DNA from: Flavobacterium branchiophilum NBRC 15030 = ATCC 35035
Lineage (GTDB): Bacteria; Bacteroidota; Bacteroidia; Flavobacteriales; Flavobacteriaceae
DNA length: 51,161 nucleotides
Direction: 5' to 3'
NCBI RefSeq assembly: GCF_002217205.1
Contig: NZ_MUGT01000035.1
Location: forward strand, 1 to 51,161
Shown here: in pieces, positions 1 through 8,607 of the stretch
How positions within the stretch are numbered: position 1 is the stretch's first letter
Layout: the number at the start of each line of letters is the position of its first letter
The notes under the pieces: model-generated
Told to the model about the DNA's origin: nothing
The model's database searches: none
What the model saw: the letters and a program-made list of their open reading frames with translations, nothing else
Made by a program: the position numbers and the translations under genes

Positions 1-36
1 GGACTATTTTATAAATATACTTGGTATAAAATAAAA

Positions 37-72
37 AAAAGGCTGCCCTATACATTTAGGACAGCCTTTTTT
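37..72. terminator. Bidirectional hairpin terminator downstream of the T9SS repeat protein
   Basis: An A-run is followed by AAGGCTGCCCT, a short AT loop, AGGACAGCCTT and a T-run. The stem is about 11 bp with one C/A mismatch. Flanking A and T tracts would give a U-tract on either strand, so it can end the minus-strand gene that stops at 160 and any plus-strand gene lying left of the window. A second small hairpin (ACTACCCT at 97-104 with AGGGTAGT at 116-123) has no U-tract. Confidence 0.75.
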
Positions 73-159
73 TATACAATTATTACAAACCTCACCACTA
101 CCCTCTTATAATAAAAGGGTAGTTTAGAAGTTTAATTCATTTCAATACAGCATATTAGG

Positions 160-3100
160 TTATTTTTTAATCACTTTAACCGTTTTAGATACGGTGTCGG
201 CGGTTACTTCTACAAAATAAGTTCCTGCTGCATAACCCGATAAATCCAGTTGCGCTGTTGTAGCATTTGGATAAATCGAAATGACTTCTTGACCAATCAT
301 GTTTGTTACTTTTACTTTTGTAATGGCATTTGAATAATTCAAATGCAATACATCAAATGTTGGGTTTGGATAATAAGTAAATGCTTTACTATCAAAAGAA
401 TCATTTTTCAAAGTAACAGTAATTGTAACAGCAAGAGCCGTACTAGTACATGAGCCTACTGTTTGTGTTACATAATACGTAGTGTTATTTGCCAAAACTG
501 TAGTTGTAGGTATGGCATTTGTCCCTGCTGCTGCATCGGCTGCAGAGGCATACCAATTTACTGTTGCACCAGAAAGCGTTGTAACCATGATGTCTGCAAC
601 AGTGTGTCCTTCTACAAATGTTTGTGTGGTGCTACCTGTTGGTGTGGCTACGTTGCAGCTTATGGTTAATACACCATTTACAAAAGTGCTGCCATCCCAA
701 AATCCACCACCTGTTGTACTATATCCTCCGTAAACATAAGGAGCAGTTACTGATTGGAATCTGCTGGCAATATAATAAGTACCCGCTGGTAAAGATGCAC
801 CAATAGTAGCTTTATATTCGTCGTTACTAAAACCTGTATAAGCACTATTGTATGTAGCTGCTACCCAGTTTGTCCAAGTAGAAGGATCGGTATTAGTTGT
901 TGAATATCCAATCCAAGCGCTGATGTTTGCACCTTGTCCTGTGCCTGGAGTAACTCCCGTTTTATATACTTGACCTGTTACAGTAACAGATTGTCCAACA
1001 TTGATACTTGCTGTTCCTGGTGCTTGTAAATTTGCCCATTCTACCTGACAATTATTAATCACAATAGATCCCGTGGCTGTGGCCGTTCCACAGGCTCCTG
1101 AAGGAGTAATTGTGTAGTTGAATGTGCCTGTAGCTGTTGGTGTTCCAGAAATAGTTACCACGTTGTTAGCAAAAGTTGCATTTACACCCGCTGGTAAACC
1201 TGTAACTGTTGCCCCACTAGCACTTACGACATTATATTTAATATCGACAATTGCATTTGTCAAACAAATATTTTGAGCATTGGTACCTGTTGCAGAAGTC
1301 AATGTCAATGTAGTATTTGGTTTAACGACTATTGAGCCTAATGCAGCAACAGTTCCACATCCATTTGATGGTGTTAATGTGTAATCAAACGTTCCTGATT
1401 CCGTTGGTGTACCCGAAATAGTAAATACTCCATTTGAATAAGTTCCTGTTACTCCTGTTGGCAATCCTGTTATGCTAGCTCCAGTTGCATTACCAACCGT
1501 GTATTGAATATCAGTAATTGCTGAATTAATACAAAGTGTTTGCGCCTCTGTACCCGTAGCAGATGTCAATGTTAGCGTTGAAATTGGTTTTACAACAATT
1601 GAACCTGTAGCCGTAGCTGTTCCACAACCTCCTGTAGGTGTAATAGTATAGTTGAATGTGCCTGAAGCCGTTGGGAAACCAGATATTGTAAACACACCAT
1701 TAGCATACGATCCTGTTACACCGTCAGGCAATCCCGTAACAGTGGCTCCTGTTGCCGTAGTAATATCGTAAGTAATATCTATAAGTGTTAAATTCAAACA
1801 GAAATTTTGTGCATTGGTACCTGTTGCAGAAGTCAATGTCAATGTAGTATTTGGTTTAACGACTATTGAGCCTAATGCAGCAACAGTTCCACATCCATTT
1901 GATGGTGTTAATGTGTAATCAAACGTTCCTGATTCCGTTGGCGTACCCGAAATAGTAAATACTCCATTTGAATAAGTTCCTGTTACTCCTGTTGGCAATC
2001 CTGTTATGCTAGCTCCAGTCGCATTACCAACCGTGTATTGAATATCAGTAATTGCTGAATTAATACAAAGTGTTTGCGCCTCTGTACCCGTAGCTGATGT
2101 CAATGTTAGCGTTGAAATTGGTTTTACAACAATAGATCCTGTAGCAGTAGCCGTTCCACAACCTCCTGATGGAGTAATGGTATAATTGAATGTTCCAGAT
2201 GCTGTTGGTGTTCCAGATATAGTGAACACACCACTTGTATAAGTTCCTGTTACACCATCTGGCAATCCTGTTACAGATGCTCCAGTAGCTGTTGTAATAT
2301 TATAAGTAATATCCGAAAAAGCCGTATTTATACAAACGGTTTGAGCATCTGTTCCTGTTGCAGAAGTTAATGTCAATGTCGTATTTGGTTTAACGACTAC
2401 CTCTACTGTTTTGGTTTTAGTACATGAATTGTTAGCTGTTGCAGTTGCAGTATATGTCGTTGTAACCGCCGATGTAGATTTTACATACACAGAAGAGGCG
2501 ACAGTTCCAGTTGTATAAGGCGTTGTTGCAGTAGCATCGGTATATAAATTTGTAGCTGGCGACCATGTAATAGTTGATGGTAGCGCATTTGTAGCAACAA
2601 AAGTAGTATTTAATCTATTAACACTTGTAATTGGAGTAGGATTAGACTCCGCATAAGCATCACTAGACGCAACTGGCGTTGAAGTAACAGCATATAATAC
2701 TGTATTACCCGTTGTAGCGGTATAATAAGTAGTAGCATTGTTTGATGAATCTATACCAGTTTGTCTAATATCGACTACTATATTTGAAGTACCATCCCAA
2801 GTATAAGGGGTTTGAAATGTAATTGTATTTTCGCCAACTACATGATTATAAGTAGCCGTACTGAAAACAGTTGTCAAACCTGTTGTTACAAATGCACTCA
2901 AAGTGGTATTGGTAGTTGTACCTATTCTTAATTTAAAATCCGTAACATTAGTGGCACTTCCTTGTGTAGTTATATTAAACTTTAGAGCTGTTATATTACC
3001 TGCATTAATACCTAAAGCGTTCAACTCTGCCGCAGTAAATACCATTTGCCCCCAATAATGATCGTATCTATTACAAAAAGCAGTAGGAAGAGAAGCATTT

Positions 3101-6100
3101 ACTGATAATGTAGTTGCAGTTCCAACTGTTCTCGTTACACTGGTATCTATAGGAGTTGCTTCTAATTTTTGAATAGCATCTACACATATTGAAGCAGAAG
3201 CTGGAGTTATTGTAATATCAGCAGGTACCGCATTTACAGTAACTGGAAAAGTAACTATATTATTACATGGTGTTGTACCTGTTGATTGTGAAGCATTTAA
3301 AGTATAAACTGTTGAAATTGTTGGGTTAAATGTCCAGCCCGTAGTACTATTGCCAGTTACACCAGTTGCAGGAGTCCAATTGTAAGTATCATAATCTGAT
3401 GCTCCTGTACTAATAGTTATAGCCGATGAAGTACTACCAGAACAAATAGTTGTGCTATTTGTATTTAAAGTTAATGTTGGTGGTGTAGTTACAGTTGCAA
3501 CAGCTGGCATTCTACCAGAAGAACATGTTGCTTGTCCATTTAGCTTTAAATTTAAACGAGTTGTAGTAACAGTACCAGTTGTTGCTGAACTGCCGTTAAA
3601 ATCAGAATGTACTACCATATTGCCTGTTGTAGCTGTAAAATAAGTAATACCATTATTAGTAATATCTGCTCCGTTATACATAACTTCTATAACTATATTA
3701 GAAACGCCATCCCAGTTAAAAGGTGTAGTAAAGTTTATAGGTTGTTCTCCAGAAGCAGTATGTGTATGGGTTACAGGACCATAAACAGTTGCAAAACTAG
3801 TTGTTGGAACCCATGTTGTAGTCATTGAAGTTTGAGTAGAAGTACCAATTTTAACAGTAAAGTTAGAATTAGTTGCACCATCTCCTAATGTAGTAGTAAA
3901 ATAAGCCATTGAGGTAATATTTCCTGCACCCAAACCAGCAGCATTTAATTCAGCAGCTGTGTATAACGTTTGAATTCGATATGATGGCCATCTGTTAACA
4001 AAAGCTGAAGGTTGAGCTGTTGCACCTGTCAAAGTAGTACCATTTCCGATTGTTGCACTTACTGGCGTACTTGATTCTGCACCAGCATAATAAGTAGTAG
4101 TTGCAGCAATGTTTGGTGTAGTAAAAGTAGCACCTGACCCTAGTGCAACACCACCAGTTTCAGCAGCATACCATTTCACAGTAGCACCTGAATTTGCTGT
4201 TGCTGCTAAACTTACTGTTCCTATACCACATCGTGTAGCTGGTGTAGTAGCAGTAATGCTATTTGCAAATGTAATTTGTACTGCTGTAGAAGAGCCTGTT
4301 GCTGGCCCTGTTGAGCATGTTACTTCACATTTATAATACAAAGGTAATGTTGGTGATACTGTTAATGTAGCATTGGTTGCTCCCGTAATTGCTGTATAAG
4401 TTGTTCCATCAGTTGATGATTTCCATTGGTATGTTATACCCGTACCAGCAGGAATTGCTTGCAAACTTAAATTTACAGACTGACCTAAACAAATTGCATT
4501 TGTAGAAGGAATTGTGTTTCCTGGAGCGGGTGTTCCGCTACAAGTGTTTGAGTTTGCATAAGATAAATATCCTGTGTAGTTGGCACTTGTTGCTGAAAAA
4601 TTTGATGTCAAGGTAATTGGTGGGCCAGCAACAAATGCAGCTGTACTACCAAAAGCAGATGAATAGGCTCCAGTAGCTGAAGGTGATTGTACAGGAATAT
4701 TGGTAGAAACAATACCTGAATCAGATAATCGAACTTTAATATCTGTAAAGGTTCCTAAAACTGGTAATGCTTCAAATCGTCTTGTCGTACTTAATCCAAT
4801 AATAGATGGGTCTTCCGTTCCTGTATTACTACTAAATGACTCCGCTTTAAATAAAGCTATTGAAGTTGTAGATGGTGCTAAAGCTATTGGTGTATAAACT
4901 CCTGATTTTCCAATTGGAAAAGGAATAAAAGTTGCATTTGTATTCGCATTTGCAATAGATCTTGTTAAGGCTCCATTCACATAAGCGGTATCACTACCCC
5001 CTGTTAATGTACCTACTGTTGTAGCATCACCTAATTGTAAGATATTTGTACCCGTTGTAACGATACCATTAGTTAATGTAAGTGCTGTTAGCGCTGTTAA
5101 ATTACCACCCGCTAATGTTACTCCATTTGTGTTACTTACTGTTACACTATTTGCTGTTCTAGTTGCAGGTATTTCATATCCAGAAGTTCTTGCAATAGAT
5201 TCTTGTGCATATATCAAAGAATAAGTACCCGTACCTAAATTGAATGTTGGTGCGGCATCAAAACTTCCTCCTGCTGTAGTTAATCCTGCAGAACCAATTT
5301 GTGTCGTACAATTAACTGCTGCTCCTATTCCAAAAGTTATCTTATTACTATTCGTAATTGTTCCTTGAAACAAATTTACTCTTGCTACAATAATAGGATT
5401 GGTATGTGTAATTGTCAATCCAGCCGTATTTTGCATATTCAAAGTAGCAATATTTGTTAATACTGTTCCTGAACCCGCCAATGTTTGAGCTGCACTACCT
5501 GTTAGGTTTACAAAGTTTAATGTACCAGAAGTTCCTGTTAATACACCGTTATTAGTTAAAGTAGTACCTCTTTGAGATAAACCTCCAGCACCTGTAGTTG
5601 ATAAGTCTAATATCCCATTTGCTTCAATAGTAGTATTTCCATTTGCAATTACTGTACCAGTAGTAGTAGTAGCTTGGAATCTTCCTTGAGATATTAATAT
5701 GTTACCATTTACAGTTAGGGTTCCCGTTGAAGTTGCTCTAAATATACCTGTACTACCAGTTGATCCAGCTGCTGTTATGGTTAAATTTCCTTTAATAGTT
5801 GAAGTATTTGCTCCAAAGAAATTTAAAGTAGTTGTTAGCAATGGACAATTAAAAACAACATTACCAAATGATTGGTTATTATTTGTTGGTGCAGTTGTTG
5901 AAGTTGTTAAACCGCTAATTGTTAAAGTAGCAGTTGTGTCCCAAGTTGCAAGAGGCACAGGTGGTGCTCCAGTTGTAGCTCCAGTTGAGTTACAGTTTGA
6001 ACCCGTAGCAAAACTTAGAGTTGCTACTGAACCAACTAATGTATTACCAGCTACACCTAAGTTAACTACTCCAGTAGAAGCTACATTGACTGCTGTTCCA

Positions 6101-7695
6101 GTGCCGCCTGTTGTAGTAATTACGTTTGATGTACTTCCCGCAAAGTTAATGGTACCTGCAATTAAACCTGTATTTCCAGATCCTGAAAAAGCAATAGCGG
6201 CAGCTTTTGTAGCATTTAGTAAACTAAATGAACTTCCATTTTCTACTACGAAATCATCACTAGGTCCACCCGAAATTGTTATGGTTCTTGTTGCTGTTGT
6301 GGTCGATTCAAAAGATAAAGTAGTATTATTGATAACTTTTAATTGTCCAACTGTTGTTGCTGCTGCAACACTAATAAAGACATTACCACCAGTTGTTGTT
6401 GAACCATCACCATCAACTATATAAGTATCTGAATTTGTTAAACTTGTTGGTGTAGAGCCGCTACCATCTGCACTCGTGTTCCAATTGGCTAAAGTTGCAA
6501 ACGGTGCTGGTGCAGCTAAAGTTGATGTACCTACCCAATAATAAGTGGCACCATTTAGAGTAGTTTGACTACCAGTAATTCCCGTTGATTGACCTGCTAC
6601 AACAAGTGCAACAACTTTATAAAAATAGTTTGTACCTGCAGACAGACCTGTTTGATTTGATAAATAGGAAGTTCCTGAACCCGCAGAAGTAGTTGAAGTA
6701 ACAAATACACTACTAACATTTTGGGTAAAACCTGCATCCGTTGCACGTGTTACCATAAATCCAAATTCATTAGTTGCATTATCAACCCAATTTACTGTTG
6801 TTAAATTTGCTGTTATACCACTAAAAGTAATTGTATTTACATCACCTAAAACAGTACTTATTGGAGTAAAAGAAAAATATCTTCTACTACCATCTGCCGT
6901 TGATCCTATATTTGCAATTGGTGTTGCTCCAACAGGATTTGCTCCTGCTGCAATTGTGTTTGAAACTAAAGTTGTACCTGCTGTAAAAGTAGCTGTAGCT
7001 CCAATTGTAACAGAACCGACTGTTGTTGCTGTGTTACTTGATGCTATTGAAATTGATCTAGGCGAAGTAGTTGTGCTAGAATTATAAATATCACCGTAAA
7101 TATAAGTAATTTTTCCCGTTGTTTCTTCTAACCAAACCTGCATGTTTCCAGCATTAGATAAATTATAATAACTTACATAAAACTGATTCCATTCTAGAAT
7201 AAAAGTACGATTTGGTGCAGTACCTATAACTTTAAATCGTAGTCCATTGTTAACCTCATTATCTCCTGTAAAAGGAGCTAAAATAGCTGACCCTGCAGCT
7301 GTAGAAACATTTGTTCCAATAGCAGTTGCTGTCGAAGAAGTATGCAGCTGCATTTGCCCATTTGAATTGGCACTGAAATGAGTGTATGATACTCCCATAA
7401 AAATGAAATTAAAACCAATTTCTTGAACAGTTCCAGATGCATCATCCTGATTTCCTGCAAGATAACTCGTGCTACCAGATGAAAGTTCCTGCAAAGTTCC
7501 TGTTGTAGCTGTCTCAAAAGCATAATTACCTATACTTTGACCTTGTACAAAAACAAAAGTAAAAAACGCCACAAACAACATTACAAACGAAAGCCAAGTT
7601 CGTTGCACTGATGGTGGCGGTGGGTTTTTTTGATTTGAAACATGTGTTGGCCCCGTGTCTATACGGGATACAACCGAATCGTAATTGTTCTTCAT
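160..7695 (-). CDS. Giant secreted Ig-like repeat protein with T9SS type A C-terminal sorting domain
   Basis: This 2,511-residue protein is probably exported by Sec and then across the outer membrane by the type IX secretion system. A hydrophobic signal segment spans residues 34-50, with likely cleavage around 51-53, after an unusual 33-residue hydrophilic, proline-rich N-terminus. The long middle is rich in Thr, Ser, Ala and Gly. It holds a fibronectin-III-like stretch near 280-380, many beta-rich segments, and a duplicated ~130-residue module (DNA about 3560-4060 and 2640-3110). Five tandem ~89-residue Ig-like repeats follow (about residues 1768-2212), each with TLTLTSATGT, GLP.GV and FTISGTPT signatures. 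The last ~80 residues (YYPNPTFDVLHL, NMIGQEV, DLSGYAAGTYFVEV, KTVKVIKK) are a typical type A sorting domain. The surface or adhesin role is inferred; no enzymatic domain was recognised. A hairpin terminator follows the stop. Confidence 0.9.
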   Translation of the reverse strand: MKNNYDSVVSRIDTGPTHVSNQKNPPPPSVQRTWLSFVMLFVAFFTFVFVQGQSIGNYAFETATTGTLQELSSGSTSYLAGNQDDASGTVQEIGFNFIFMGVSYTHFSANSNGQMQLHTSSTATAIGTNVSTAAGSAILAPFTGDNEVNNGLRFKVIGTAPNRTFILEWNQFYVSYYNLSNAGNMQVWLEETTGKITYIYGDIYNSSTTTSPRSISIASSNTATTVGSVTIGATATFTAGTTLVSNTIAAGANPVGATPIANIGSTADGSRRYFSFTPISTVLGDVNTITFSGITANLTTVNWVDNATNEFGFMVTRATDAGFTQNVSSVFVTSTTSAGSGTSYLSNQTGLSAGTNYFYKVVALVVAGQSTGITGSQTTLNGATYYWVGTSTLAAPAPFATLANWNTSADGSGSTPTSLTNSDTYIVDGDGSTTTGGNVFISVAAATTVGQLKVINNTTLSFESTTTATRTITISGGPSDDFVVENGSSFSLLNATKAAAIAFSGSGNTGLIAGTINFAGSTSNVITTTGGTGTAVNVASTGVVNLGVAGNTLVGSVATLSFATGSNCNSTGATTGAPPVPLATWDTTATLTISGLTTSTTAPTNNNQSFGNVVFNCPLLTTTLNFFGANTSTIKGNLTITAAGSTGSTGIFRATSTGTLTVNGNILISQGRFQATTTTGTVIANGNTTIEANGILDLSTTGAGGLSQRGTTLTNNGVLTGTSGTLNFVNLTGSAAQTLAGSGTVLTNIATLNMQNTAGLTITHTNPIIVARVNLFQGTITNSNKITFGIGAAVNCTTQIGSAGLTTAGGSFDAAPTFNLGTGTYSLIYAQESIARTSGYEIPATRTANSVTVSNTNGVTLAGGNLTALTALTLTNGIVTTGTNILQLGDATTVGTLTGGSDTAYVNGALTRSIANANTNATFIPFPIGKSGVYTPIALAPSTTSIALFKAESFSSNTGTEDPSIIGLSTTRRFEALPVLGTFTDIKVRLSDSGIVSTNIPVQSPSATGAYSSAFGSTAAFVAGPPITLTSNFSATSANYTGYLSYANSNTCSGTPAPGNTIPSTNAICLGQSVNLSLQAIPAGTGITYQWKSSTDGTTYTAITGATNATLTVSPTLPLYYKCEVTCSTGPATGSSTAVQITFANSITATTPATRCGIGTVSLAATANSGATVKWYAAETGGVALGSGATFTTPNIAATTTYYAGAESSTPVSATIGNGTTLTGATAQPSAFVNRWPSYRIQTLYTAAELNAAGLGAGNITSMAYFTTTLGDGATNSNFTVKIGTSTQTSMTTTWVPTTSFATVYGPVTHTHTASGEQPINFTTPFNWDGVSNIVIEVMYNGADITNNGITYFTATTGNMVVHSDFNGSSATTGTVTTTRLNLKLNGQATCSSGRMPAVATVTTPPTLTLNTNSTTICSGSTSSAITISTGASDYDTYNWTPATGVTGNSTTGWTFNPTISTVYTLNASQSTGTTPCNNIVTFPVTVNAVPADITITPASASICVDAIQKLEATPIDTSVTRTVGTATTLSVNASLPTAFCNRYDHYWGQMVFTAAELNALGINAGNITALKFNITTQGSATNVTDFKLRIGTTTNTTLSAFVTTGLTTVFSTATYNHVVGENTITFQTPYTWDGTSNIVVDIRQTGIDSSNNATTYYTATTGNTVLYAVTSTPVASSDAYAESNPTPITSVNRLNTTFVATNALPSTITWSPATNLYTDATATTPYTTGTVASSVYVKSTSAVTTTYTATATANNSCTKTKTVEVVVKPNTTLTLTSATGTDAQTVCINTAFSDITYNITTATGASVTGLPDGVTGTYTSGVFTISGTPTASGTFNYTITPSGGCGTATATGSIVVKPISTLTLTSATGTEAQTLCINSAITDIQYTVGNATGASITGLPTGVTGTYSNGVFTISGTPTESGTFDYTLTPSNGCGTVAALGSIVVKPNTTLTLTSATGTNAQNFCLNLTLIDITYDITTATGATVTGLPDGVTGSYANGVFTISGFPTASGTFNYTITPTGGCGTATATGSIVVKPISTLTLTSATGTEAQTLCINSAITDIQYTVGNATGASITGLPTGVTGTYSNGVFTISGTPTESGTFDYTLTPSNGCGTVAALGSIVVKPNTTLTLTSATGTNAQNICLTNAIVDIKYNVVSASGATVTGLPAGVNATFANNVVTISGTPTATGTFNYTITPSGACGTATATGSIVINNCQVEWANLQAPGTASINVGQSVTVTGQVYKTGVTPGTGQGANISAWIGYSTTNTDPSTWTNWVAATYNSAYTGFSNDEYKATIGASLPAGTYYIASRFQSVTAPYVYGGYSTTGGGFWDGSTFVNGVLTISCNVATPTGSTTQTFVEGHTVADIMVTTLSGATVNWYASAADAAAGTNAIPTTTVLANNTTYYVTQTVGSCTSTALAVTITVTLKNDSFDSKAFTYYPNPTFDVLHLNYSNAITKVKVTNMIGQEVISIYPNATTAQLDLSGYAAGTYFVEVTADTVSKTVKVIKK
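1060..2395 (-). repeat. Five in-frame 267-bp tandem repeats (89 aa each) inside the T9SS protein gene
   Basis: The repeats start with VVKPNTTLTLTSATGT or VVKPISTLTLTSATGT and end near ATATGSI or VAALGSI. Repeats 2 and 4 are identical in protein sequence. The DNA blocks 1277-1596 and 1811-2130 are offset by exactly 534 bp (two units) and differ by only three substitutions that I can see, all synonymous. Repeats 1, 3 and 5 are more diverged. Confidence 0.9.
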
Positions 7696-7960
7696 AAATG
7701 AATGTATTTATTAGTAAAAAAATAGTTCATAAAATTAACACTTTTTTTAATACTAACAAAAAAAATACACTCTTTTTTTAAAATTTCAGCAAATAATCAT
7801 TTTTTTTAGGTAATTGTTTAGTAATTTAGAATCTGCATTTTTTGAAAAAATAACCTGTTTTGGGAGCTGTTTTTTTAATTTGAATTGTAAAAAATGTTTC
7901 TTACATTAGGTTAAATTCTATTTTATTTTGCGTTAGGGATTTTCACAATATCATATTTTT

Positions 7961-8035
7961 TTTGGAGCTCAATGAACGTTGTTTGAAACGGATTGCCCGA
8001 CCCTTGGGGAACGACCAAAATAGGGCAATGCTATT
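7961..8035 (+). repeat. Palindromic intergenic element (flavobacterial repeat-like)
   Basis: The segment begins TTTGGAGCTC, continues with TTTGAAACG, and contains a hairpin of ATTGCCC (7992-7998) and GGGCAAT (8023-8029) around a loop holding GACC and CGACC. Its opening (TTTTGGAGCY) and the nearby GTTTGAAACG match the reverse complement of the right arm of the much larger palindrome at 27585-27726, suggesting two members of one degenerate family. Function is unknown; it could be a transcribed structured RNA or a miniature mobile repeat. Confidence 0.45.
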
Positions 8036-8110
8036 TGCTGTTTTATTTTGAATTTGACTCTTAAAATTTAAAAAAAAGAAGTTAAGTTTTTTTAGTAAAA
8101 AAAATAAATT

Positions 8111-8118
8111 TATCTTTG
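8111..8118 (+). promoter_or_regulatory. -7 promoter element of fur
   Basis: TATCTTTG matches the Bacteroidota -7 consensus TAnnTTTG exactly. No TTTG is present 19-21 nt upstream, only a T-run. The expected transcription start lies about 3-6 nt after this element, and the fur ATG is at 8126, so the transcript would be nearly leaderless. Confidence 0.6.
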
Positions 8119-8125
8119 CGAAATT

Positions 8126-8578
8126 ATGACACAAATATCCGCAGATAACAGCAACAATCAAGAAATTGTAAAAAATGTATTTACAAAATATCTTGAAACC
8201 AAAGGACATCGAAAAACTCCTGAACGATATGCTATACTTCAGGAAATTTACGACAATAATGAACATTTTGATGTAGAAAATTTATATATCAAAATGAAAA
8301 ATAAAAATTATAGAGTTAGTAGGGCAACCTTATACAATACTATTGAGTTATTACTCGATTGTGGATTGGTTCGAAAACACCAGTTTGGACACAACCAAGC
8401 ACATTATGAAAAATCCTATTTCGACAAACAGCACGACCATGTTATCATGACAGATACGGGAGAAGTCTTTGAATTTTGCGACCCTCGTATTCAAAACATC
8501 AAGCAAACTATTGAAGAGATTTTTGGCATTGAAATTCAAACCCATTCTTTGTATTTTTACGGAACAAAAAGAAAATAA
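8126..8578 (+). CDS. Fur-family metal-responsive transcriptional repressor
   Basis: This 150-residue DNA-binding regulator is of the Fur/Zur/PerR family and presumably represses metal or peroxide genes when metal-bound. The N-terminal winged helix carries [17 protein letters not shown] and the recognition-helix segment [23 protein letters not shown]. The metal-binding region keeps [20 protein letters not shown], but the usual CxxC of the structural zinc site is replaced by TDTG, and there is no second CxxC near the C-terminus. From memory, flavobacterial Fur homologues share this loss, so it is probably lineage-typical rather than decay. It lies 29 nt upstream of purA, probably cotranscribed. 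The subfamily (Fur versus PerR versus Zur) cannot be decided from sequence alone. Confidence 0.9.
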   Translation: MTQISADNSNNQEIVKNVFTKYLETKGHRKTPERYAILQEIYDNNEHFDVENLYIKMKNKNYRVSRATLYNTIELLLDCGLVRKHQFGHNQAHYEKSYFDKQHDHVIMTDTGEVFEFCDPRIQNIKQTIEEIFGIEIQTHSLYFYGTKRK

Positions 8579-8607
8579 TTACAAAATAAACAACACATTA
8601 CAACAAC

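Larger units (their letters stand above)
7696..8125. other. Intergenic region between divergent T9SS gene and fur
   Basis: This gap of about 430 bp is very AT-rich and shows no credible gene. It contains the palindromic element at 7961-8035 and the fur promoter at 8111-8118, both listed separately. On the minus strand upstream of the T9SS gene a TATTTTTT-like string about 25 nt before the ATG could be a degenerate -7 element, but the terminal G of TAnnTTTG is missing, so I do not call it. Confidence 0.6.

Noticed and set aside
97..123. Second hairpin (ACTACCCT/AGGGTAGT) near the left edge as a terminator
   Set aside because: There is no U-tract on either strand, so I do not call it a terminator.
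1060..2395. Regularly spaced repeats considered as CRISPR
   Set aside because: They are in-frame 267-bp coding units with divergent copies, not short direct repeats with unique spacers, and there are no cas genes.
5699..6424. 241-residue plus-strand open frame inside the T9SS protein gene
   Set aside because: It is the reverse strand of a low-complexity Thr/Ala/Val-rich coding sequence, and its product is a Val/Pro-rich translation without any family pattern. Biased composition of the real gene explains the absence of stops.
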